The notes beneath the pieces were generated by a model. That model was not told the DNA's origin and did no database searches. It worked only from the letters and a program-made list of their open reading frames with translations. From Deltaproteobacteria bacterium (GTDB lineage Bacteria; Bdellovibrionota; UBA1018), in assembly GCA_013286765.1 (NCBI GenBank), contig JABDFB010000042.1:1-18638 (forward strand): a stretch of DNA of 18,638 nt, written 5' to 3'. Positions 8,713-15,803 of the stretch are shown here, piece after piece; the first letter of the stretch is position 1, and each line of letters starts with the position of its first letter. The translations under genes and the position numbers were made by a program.

Positions 8713-8744
8713 AAGCTGGTCCTAGCGCAATTCAAAAAATAGAA

Positions 8745-10004
8745 CTAGAGATTATTATTTTCAGTTCCTTTATGTGCAATATGGTGGTTCTTAAAATAGC
8801 TTTCGATAGCACGTCGAGCTAAATAGGATGACTTAACTGTCCAAACCTTTTCATGAATCGTCAAAGCCGCAAACGCAATTCTCCGAGTTCCGGAGTCAGC
8901 ATATCCGACAAACCAGTCGTACTTTCCAGGTGGATCCATACCCGTCAACGACCCAGTCTTGCCTCCCACTTCCATGAGCGAATATTCTTTCTTAAAGAAC
9001 CCTCGGAAGCTCCCGCGTGAGGTCCCTCGGCGGACTGTTTCTTTCATCAATATTCGAATTTGAGTCGCCGTTTGTGGGTCAATAACAAAACTATTAACCC
9101 TGGGCTCGGCATTGTACAGTAACGTTCCATCTTTCTTAAAGACAGTTTGTACTGCGTAGGGAGCCATCATTACTCCGCCGTTGGCAATAGTAGCGGCAAT
9201 GAGTGCACCTTGCAGAGGACTCATTTTATTTTCGCGGGTAAAACCAGATGCACTCTCTGCTAGTCCCCAAGCATCATTTGGAATAAATGCGCTGCCCTCT
9301 TGAAGCGGTAGATCTGTATCAATTTTGTGATTAAATCCAAATCGTTCAGCATAGGTTCGTAAGCGATCCGATCCTATGGTAAAAGCGCCCAGACGTCCGA
9401 AAACAGTGTTAATAGAATGGGCAAAAGCTTCTTTTAGCGTAATGTACCGTGTCCAACGCGTGACATCGGATTTCAAAATCTGGTTCTTGTATAAAGTGTG
9501 CTTTCTTCCGTTAAAGGCGATTACTGTATCGGGCGATACTTTATGATCTTCGATTGCCGCCGCCGCCGTCACCACTTTGAAAACAGAAGCAGAAGGAAAG
9601 CTTGCTCTCAAAGCTAAATTCTGTACTTGTTTGAATTTCGAGAAACTCACCATCGATAAAATGCGTCCCGTAGCTGGATCAATAGCAACAAAAGCAGCGT
9701 AATCTGGATGATAGGCTCGAATCACATCTTCCATGTTTTTTTGAAGTTCAGTATTAAAAGAGTACTGAATATTGGCGGCTACTCGATTATTTTCGCTCAG
9801 ATCGAGTTCTATATCCGAGGGAAAATGGTAGGAATCAGCGTAAGGTTTGAGGAGTTCCGGGAGTTTATTCTTGGTCAGTTTTGAGTCACTCTTGATGCGT
9901 GAATAATTCCGAGCAGGCCTCTTTACCAAATACACTGTACTAATCAATCCAAAGAGCAAAAAAATAAAAAGAGCCCTCTTCAAAAGGACTCTTGAGATAA
10001 TCAT
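8745..10004 (-). CDS. Short membrane-anchored penicillin-binding transpeptidase
   Basis: Monofunctional peptidoglycan transpeptidase-like protein of 419 residues. A signal anchor (about 8-27) is followed by an extracytoplasmic transpeptidase domain with all three active-site motifs: S140-V-F-K143, S197-I-N199 and K349-T-G-S352. Only about 60 residues separate the anchor from the domain (YSFNTELQK near 81), so the large pedestal domain of FtsI or PBP2 is missing. The protein is therefore nearer in layout to small PbpA/PenP-like transpeptidase proteins. The ATG at 10004 has AAGGAG 10 bases upstream. It is the first gene of the leftward cluster, occupying the slot where mraZ is usually found, and is divergent from mreB. 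It probably supplies cell-wall cross-linking in elongation or division, but its exact role cannot be read from sequence. Confidence 0.88.
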   Translation of the reverse strand: MIISRVLLKRALFIFLLFGLISTVYLVKRPARNYSRIKSDSKLTKNKLPELLKPYADSYHFPSDIELDLSENNRVAANIQYSFNTELQKNMEDVIRAYHPDYAAFVAIDPATGRILSMVSFSKFKQVQNLALRASFPSASVFKVVTAAAAIEDHKVSPDTVIAFNGRKHTLYKNQILKSDVTRWTRYITLKEAFAHSINTVFGRLGAFTIGSDRLRTYAERFGFNHKIDTDLPLQEGSAFIPNDAWGLAESASGFTRENKMSPLQGALIAATIANGGVMMAPYAVQTVFKKDGTLLYNAEPRVNSFVIDPQTATQIRILMKETVRRGTSRGSFRGFFKKEYSLMEVGGKTGSLTGMDPPGKYDWFVGYADSGTRRIAFAALTIHEKVWTVKSSYLARRAIESYFKNHHIAHKGTENNNL

Positions 10005-11971
<1,967 letters not shown>

Positions 11972-11977
11972 AGCCTT

Positions 11978-12904
11978 ATGCATCTTCGTGGCAGAGTCAT
12001 CTTAGATTGTTCCATCTTGCTTCCTGGTCCATTCGTCGGAAAACTCTTGGCTTATCAAGGGGCACGGGTAATCAAAGTGGAAAGTCCCTCGAAACCGGAT
12101 CCCGCAAAAACGATGCTCCCTCTTTACGAAGACCTGAACGGCTTAAAGGAAATTATCCACCTGGACCTTCTCGATCCAAAAGATCAACCAAAATTCCACG
12201 AACTAGTGAGAAATGCGGACGGTTTAATTGAAGCTTTTCGACCGGCGGCGAAAAGTAAATTGGGCCTCAATGCCGCCCACCTTCATGCTATTAACCCCAA
12301 GCTCTGCATTTTAAGTTTAGTTGGCTATCCCGAGTCCAGTCCTTTGCGCGAACGAGCGGGCCATGATCTGAATTTTGCTGCAGTTACCGGATTTTTATCA
12401 CTCATGAAAGAAATGCCCCCGCTTCCTCTCGCAGATCTATTTGGCTCATATGAGGGGGCTTATCTTATCACTGCGGCCATTGATTCCGTATCCCGCGGGT
12501 CGAAGGGAACTCGTACCGTGGTTAGCCTGACAGATGTCCTAAAGAGAGTGCAGAGCCTCTTAATCGCCGACTACAAATTCAACCAAGTTTTGCCGGGCCC
12601 AGGCAAAACCTTGTTTACTGGCAAATATCCGTGTTATCGAGTCTATACCTGTGCCGACGGGCGGAGAATTTCAGTCGGGGCTATGGAGCATAAATTCTGG
12701 AAGAGATTATGCTCTGTTTTGAAGCTCCCTCATCTAGTAGATTCCGCTTACGATACTGGAAAGAAAGGGCGAGAAGTGGTTCAAGAATTACAAAAAGCAT
12801 TTCAATCTCGAACTTGGCCTGAATGGTCAAAACGCTTTGAAAACGTAGACTGCTGCGTGGACCCTGTCTTGGACTACCAAGAGGTCTACGGCAATGGCGT
12901 ATAA
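11978..12904 (+). CDS. Short CaiB/BaiF class III CoA-transferase family protein, AMACR-like
   Basis: Member of the family containing alpha-methylacyl-CoA racemase, which epimerises 2-methyl-branched acyl-CoAs, and formyl-CoA-transferase-type enzymes. The N-terminus (LRGRVILDCSILLPGPF, then LAYQGARVIKVESP) is typical. Residues corresponding to the racemase active site appear present: R88 (EAFRP), H129-D130 (AGHDLNF), D153 (LADLFG) and E237 (VGAMEHKF). These favour a racemase over a CoA-transferase, although no substrate can be assigned. The protein has only 308 residues against about 360 or more for the family, and stops shortly after the CVDPVLDYQEV segment. The last 50 or so residues, which normally pack back onto the first domain, are missing. 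The start lies 6 bases after the PilZ stop with a weak ribosome-binding site (GAAG); the end overlaps rlmE by 11 bases. Confidence 0.88.
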   Translation: MHLRGRVILDCSILLPGPFVGKLLAYQGARVIKVESPSKPDPAKTMLPLYEDLNGLKEIIHLDLLDPKDQPKFHELVRNADGLIEAFRPAAKSKLGLNAAHLHAINPKLCILSLVGYPESSPLRERAGHDLNFAAVTGFLSLMKEMPPLPLADLFGSYEGAYLITAAIDSVSRGSKGTRTVVSLTDVLKRVQSLLIADYKFNQVLPGPGKTLFTGKYPCYRVYTCADGRRISVGAMEHKFWKRLCSVLKLPHLVDSAYDTGKKGREVVQELQKAFQSRTWPEWSKRFENVDCCVDPVLDYQEVYGNGV

Positions 12905-13499
12905 TCCGAAAGATTATTTTTTTCAAAAAGCGAAAGCTCAGAATTATGCGGCTCGGTCTATTTTTAAATTAGAAGAAATCGATCAGAGGTTTAAAATTCT
13001 CAAGCCCGGATTCAATGTTTTAGATTTAGGAGCCGCGCCTGGGTCATGGTCTCAATACGCATCTAAAAAGGTCGGCCCCAAAGGGAGAGTTCTAGGAATC
13101 GACCTAGCCCCTATTAAACTCACTCTGCCCAATGCAATCTTTGTAGTTGCCGATTTACGGAACGATCCCTTGGATAAGATTATTGGCCAACATACCAGTC
13201 AAGGAAGCATCACCCTCCCTTTCGACGTTGTCCTATCCGATATGGCCCCTAAGACGACCGGAATTCGGGTCACAGATCAGACAAGATCTGTCGAATTATG
13301 CGAACTCGCATTAGATATTGCGAAGCAATTCCTTAGACCGAACGGGACTTTTGTGTGTAAACTATTTCACAGCGAAGAATTTGAAGGGTTTCGAAATTCC
13401 CTCAAACTGCTGTTTGACCGCGTCGAAGTCCTTCGCCCGAAGAGCACGCGTAAGGAGAGTAAAGAGATTTTCTTTATATGTTTATCTTTTCGAACCTAG
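12894..13499 (+). CDS. rlmE: 23S rRNA (uridine-2552-2'-O)-methyltransferase RlmE (FtsJ/RrmJ)
   Basis: SAM-dependent 2'-O-methyltransferase acting on U2552 of 23S rRNA during late 50S assembly. The protein is 201 residues. The RrmJ fold is clear: AARSIFKLEEID at 19-30, the SAM loop LDLGAAPGSWSQ (43-54), SDMAPKTTG (115-123) and FVCKLF (153-158). The catalytic tetrad K25, D116, K156, E191 aligns in spacing with K38-D124-K164-E199 of the E. coli enzyme. The ATG overlaps the end of the AMACR-like gene by 11 bases, and its own 3' end overlaps the following reductase gene by 22 bases, so it is translated within a coupled string. Confidence 0.95.
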   Translation: MAYNPKDYFFQKAKAQNYAARSIFKLEEIDQRFKILKPGFNVLDLGAAPGSWSQYASKKVGPKGRVLGIDLAPIKLTLPNAIFVVADLRNDPLDKIIGQHTSQGSITLPFDVVLSDMAPKTTGIRVTDQTRSVELCELALDIAKQFLRPNGTFVCKLFHSEEFEGFRNSLKLLFDRVEVLRPKSTRKESKEIFFICLSFRT

Positions 13500-14122
13500 C
13501 CACTAGTATCGATGGAAAAATAGCGAGCAACGATCGCTCCTTCTTTCCCATCGGCACCCCATATGACAGAAAGCATATGGTCAAACTGCGCAGCCGATGC
13601 GATGCGATTTTGATTGGAGCCTCGACGCTTCGGTGCTTTAAGAAACCATCCTTAGCCTCAAAGTCGCAAAAGCAGCCAATAAATATTATTTTGAGCAAAA
13701 ATCTGGACGGGATCTCGTTTGATTGGCCGTTTTTTCAGAGCTCTCTTATCAGACGGCTATTTTTTGTTGATAAACAAATTCCAAAAAACAAACTAAGGCA
13801 CCTGAGGAAGTTTGCTGAAGTTTATGTCCTCAAAAAACCGACTGCTAAACAACCGATTGCCGTTCAAATTGTCGATACCTTAACGTCTTTGGGCGTTAAG
13901 CGCCTCTTAATCGAAGGCGGCGGAAATGTTATGTGGCACTTTGTTCGTCATCATCTGATCGACGAATACCACGTAACGCTCACACCCAAGTTGATTGGAG
14001 GCGAAACAGCACCGACACTGGTCGATGGCGAAGGGTTTGCCACAAAGAATATTTTATCGCTTAGACTGCACCAGTGTCGACGATTGAGGAATGAGCTTTA
14101 TCTAACTTATCGAAAGCGATAG
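13478..14122 (+). CDS. RibD C-terminal-domain reductase (dihydrofolate reductase-like fold)
   Basis: Stand-alone reductase domain of the RibD_C/DHFR-like family, 214 residues. In riboflavin synthesis this domain reduces 5-amino-6-ribosylamino-pyrimidinedione phosphate with NADPH. Motifs are NLATSIDGKIAS at 6-17 (compare SLDGKIA), GASTLR near 48-53, the LLIEGGGNVMWHF glycine-rich segment and the closing LTPKLIGG. The deaminase half of bifunctional RibD is absent. It could be a riboflavin-pathway reductase working with a separate deaminase, or a paralogue of unknown substrate. The ATG inside rlmE is the first available after an in-frame TAA and begins exactly at the domain edge. It is the last gene of the mreB string; its 3' end overlaps a convergent gene by 16 bases. 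Confidence 0.85.
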   Translation: MFIFSNLATSIDGKIASNDRSFFPIGTPYDRKHMVKLRSRCDAILIGASTLRCFKKPSLASKSQKQPINIILSKNLDGISFDWPFFQSSLIRRLFFVDKQIPKNKLRHLRKFAEVYVLKKPTAKQPIAVQIVDTLTSLGVKRLLIEGGGNVMWHFVRHHLIDEYHVTLTPKLIGGETAPTLVDGEGFATKNILSLRLHQCRRLRNELYLTYRKR

Positions 14123-14391
14123 CGGGTGTCTGAAGGGCAACCAGGACAGGGAGCACTGACCTGTCTGATATAGAAACCCCAGAGGGACAGAATTGTTCTG
14201 CGAAAACCGGTAGTCAGTGTAATAATAACAGCAATCGCTACTACAAGCATCACTAGAAACTCAAACAAAGCCTGGCCTTGACTCTGGCCCCAAAATGGTT
14301 CTCTTACCTTCGGGCTTTGTCCCCTTTTTTCAACGGTGAACGTGAGACCGTGTCTCCTGCGTCTCGAGACAGGCTCTAAATACTTTCTCAT
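14107..14391 (-). CDS. Small class III prepilin-like / TadE-like protein
   Basis: Small predicted membrane protein, 94 residues. A basic leader (RRRR near 10-13) is followed by SQG-QALFEFLVMLV. Cleavage after G39 would leave Q40 at +1 and E44 at +5, the pattern of class III/Flp-type prepilins processed by a prepilin peptidase; TadE-like proteins share this motif. One hydrophobic helix (about 41-60) follows, then a short basic tail with a CPGC motif at 82-85. The frame is open further upstream to 14532, but that part is antisense to the thioredoxin gene and reads like non-protein, so I start at ATG 14391, with AGG 5 bases before. It could be a structural minor pilin or an assembly protein. No other pilus gene is visible. 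Confidence 0.68.
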   Translation of the reverse strand: MRKYLEPVSRRRRHGLTFTVEKRGQSPKVREPFWGQSQGQALFEFLVMLVVAIAVIITLTTGFRRTILSLWGFYIRQVSAPCPGCPSDTRYRFR

Positions 14392-14428
14392 AATACCTAT
14401 TCTAAGGTATAATTCGTGGAAATGACAA
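14385..14428. promoter_or_regulatory. Back-to-back overlapping promoters between the prepilin-like and TlpA-like genes
   Basis: Plus strand: TTCTCA (14385-14390), 17-base spacer, then TATAAT (14408-14413). Minus strand: TTGTCA (complement of 14423-14428), 18-base spacer, then TAGAAT (complement of 14399-14404). Each predicted -10 lies so close to its start codon that the mRNAs would have almost no leader. This is a sigma-70 consensus match by eye in an AT-rich gap and is not proof. Confidence 0.45.
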
Positions 14429-14955
14429 ATCGAGGTAAAACTGGAATTACTGAACTTAAGAGAGTCCTTATCCCCATAATCGTCTTGGTCTCGGTGATTA
14501 TAGGTGCCCTCCTGATTATTAAAACAACCCAATTCGACGCGGATCGTTTATCTAAGTCGAATAATGCCGAGACCATCAAGATTGAAGTGGGGCAGATCCT
14601 GCCTGATTTCAAACTGACTTCCATCGCAGGTGAGAAGATCTCTGTCTCGACGCTAAAGAGCAAAGTAATTCTTATTAATTTTTGGGCTTCCTGGTGCGAA
14701 GCGTGTATGCAGGAAATGCCTTCATTGGTCAAGCTTCATAAAACCTTCAAAGATCATGGGTTTGAAATCCTAGCTATCAATCTGGACGACAATCCAGAGA
14801 TGATGGTTCCCAGAATTAAAAAACAATACTATATAGAATTTCCATTGTTTATGGACCCGGAAAACGTGCTGGCTGACTTGTTTGACGTCCATGCCATTCC
14901 GCTAACTATTGTTATGAACGCACAAAGAAAAATTCTTTTTGTAAAAAAATGGTGA
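14416..14955 (+). CDS. Membrane-anchored TlpA/ResA-like thioredoxin-fold protein, probably frameshifted near the 3' end
   Basis: Periplasm-facing thiol-disulfide oxidoreductase, 179 residues as read. One N-terminal membrane anchor (about 16-36), then a redoxin domain: LPDFKLTSIAGEKIS, VILINFWASWCEACMQEMPSL with the C94-E-A-C97 active site, and VHAIPLT with the conserved cis-proline at 162. It probably reduces or oxidises envelope proteins or apocytochromes; the partner is unknown. The start is GTG 14416 (AAGG 8 bases upstream) or ATG 14422. The frame stops at TGA 14953 just after an A7 run (14943-14949). Dropping one base there continues the frame for 20 more codons to TGA 15011-15013, with a GEEDWDSKKI segment typical of the TlpA C-terminus. 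I therefore regard the annotated end as a frameshift by mutation, sequencing error or slippage. Confidence 0.88.
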   Translation: MEMTNRGKTGITELKRVLIPIIVLVSVIIGALLIIKTTQFDADRLSKSNNAETIKIEVGQILPDFKLTSIAGEKISVSTLKSKVILINFWASWCEACMQEMPSLVKLHKTFKDHGFEILAINLDDNPEMMVPRIKKQYYIEFPLFMDPENVLADLFDVHAIPLTIVMNAQRKILFVKKW

Positions 14956-15028
14956 AGAGGACTGGGATTCTAAGAAAATCCAAGATAAAATTAAATTCTG
15001 GTTAAATGAATGATAAATTTTGGTTAAC

Positions 15029-15760
15029 ATGAGGACGTATCCAAATATCGATATTGTAAAATTGGCACGAAACAAGATTGAATTACCAAGTATAGTGACA
15101 GATGCGAACAAGTACGCCATGGGCATGTTCCTCTTTTTATTCGCCTTCTTCACTTACATATCAACCAATCATTTCCATCTATTTACGCCGCGGACATTAC
15201 CCCTGTCTTGGGTAGATGAACTCGTTCCGCTCGTTCCGAATACGGTTTGGCTATATATCAGTGAATATTTTCTATTTATTGTGGTCTATATCTTTTGCAG
15301 AAGCCCATTGAATTTAAATCGGTATTTCTATTCTTTCTTTGTGGTCTATTTTTTGAGTACTATTATCTTTATCGTCTGGCCGACAACTTACCCACGGCAT
15401 CTGTTTCCACTCCCGACCAATATAAACGAAATTACTTATTACGTATTTAATATGTTGAGAAACGCGGACACTCCCGCCAACTGCTGTCCCAGTCTTCATG
15501 TCAGCAGCGTTTACCTTGCTTCATTTGTCTACTTGGATGAAGACAAAAGGAAATTTCCGTTCTTCTTTACATGGGCTACCGTTGTAGCGGTTTCCACGCT
15601 GACCACTAAACAACATTATTTATTTGATATTATATTAGGCTTTCTAATGGCCGCGGTCACTTACTGGTTCTTCTCTCGCTGCGCGAACTATACTTCGCCA
15701 GCTGCAGTTGCCGCCAAAGTAAGAGCCCGAACCAGGACCCGAGCTAGAACAGCTGACTAA
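15029..15760 (+). CDS. PAP2-superfamily integral membrane phosphatase/transferase
   Basis: Polytopic inner-membrane protein of 243 residues with about five or six hydrophobic spans. The conserved PAP2 motifs are N-C-C-P-S-L-H at 151-157 and a second histidine site with H196 and D200 (STLTTKQHYLFD, 189-200). The first classical motif (KxxxxxxRP) is not seen, as in the Aur1/inositol-phosphorylceramide-synthase-like branch. Likely activity is dephosphorylation or headgroup exchange on lipid phosphates; the substrate is unknown. The C-terminus ends in a basic Arg/Thr-Ala repeat (about 230-242). ATG 15029 is chosen over a TTG three codons earlier; the ribosome-binding site is weak. If the upstream thioredoxin frame is repaired, the gap is only 15 bases and the two form an operon. 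Confidence 0.85.
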   Translation: MRTYPNIDIVKLARNKIELPSIVTDANKYAMGMFLFLFAFFTYISTNHFHLFTPRTLPLSWVDELVPLVPNTVWLYISEYFLFIVVYIFCRSPLNLNRYFYSFFVVYFLSTIIFIVWPTTYPRHLFPLPTNINEITYYVFNMLRNADTPANCCPSLHVSSVYLASFVYLDEDKRKFPFFFTWATVVAVSTLTTKQHYLFDIILGFLMAAVTYWFFSRCANYTSPAAVAAKVRARTRTRARTAD

Positions 15761-15781
15761 AGGCCAGCGCAAGTCTGGACT

Positions 15782-15796
15782 AAATCCTACGGATTT
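15782..15796. terminator. Weak hairpin between convergent PAP2 and LamG lipoprotein genes
   Basis: AAATCC (15782-15787), loop TAC, then GGATTT (15791-15796), followed on the plus strand by T-A-A. A six-pair AT-rich stem with a short T run is a poor but position-appropriate terminator for the two converging genes. The rest of the 43-base gap shows nothing else. Confidence 0.35.
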
Positions 15797-15803
15797 TAAC
15801 AAA

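Noticed and set aside
14392..14532. N-terminal extension of the prepilin-like protein
   Set aside because: It is antisense to the TlpA-like gene and ATG 14391 has a ribosome-binding site; the extension is Asp/Asn-rich with no recognisable feature.
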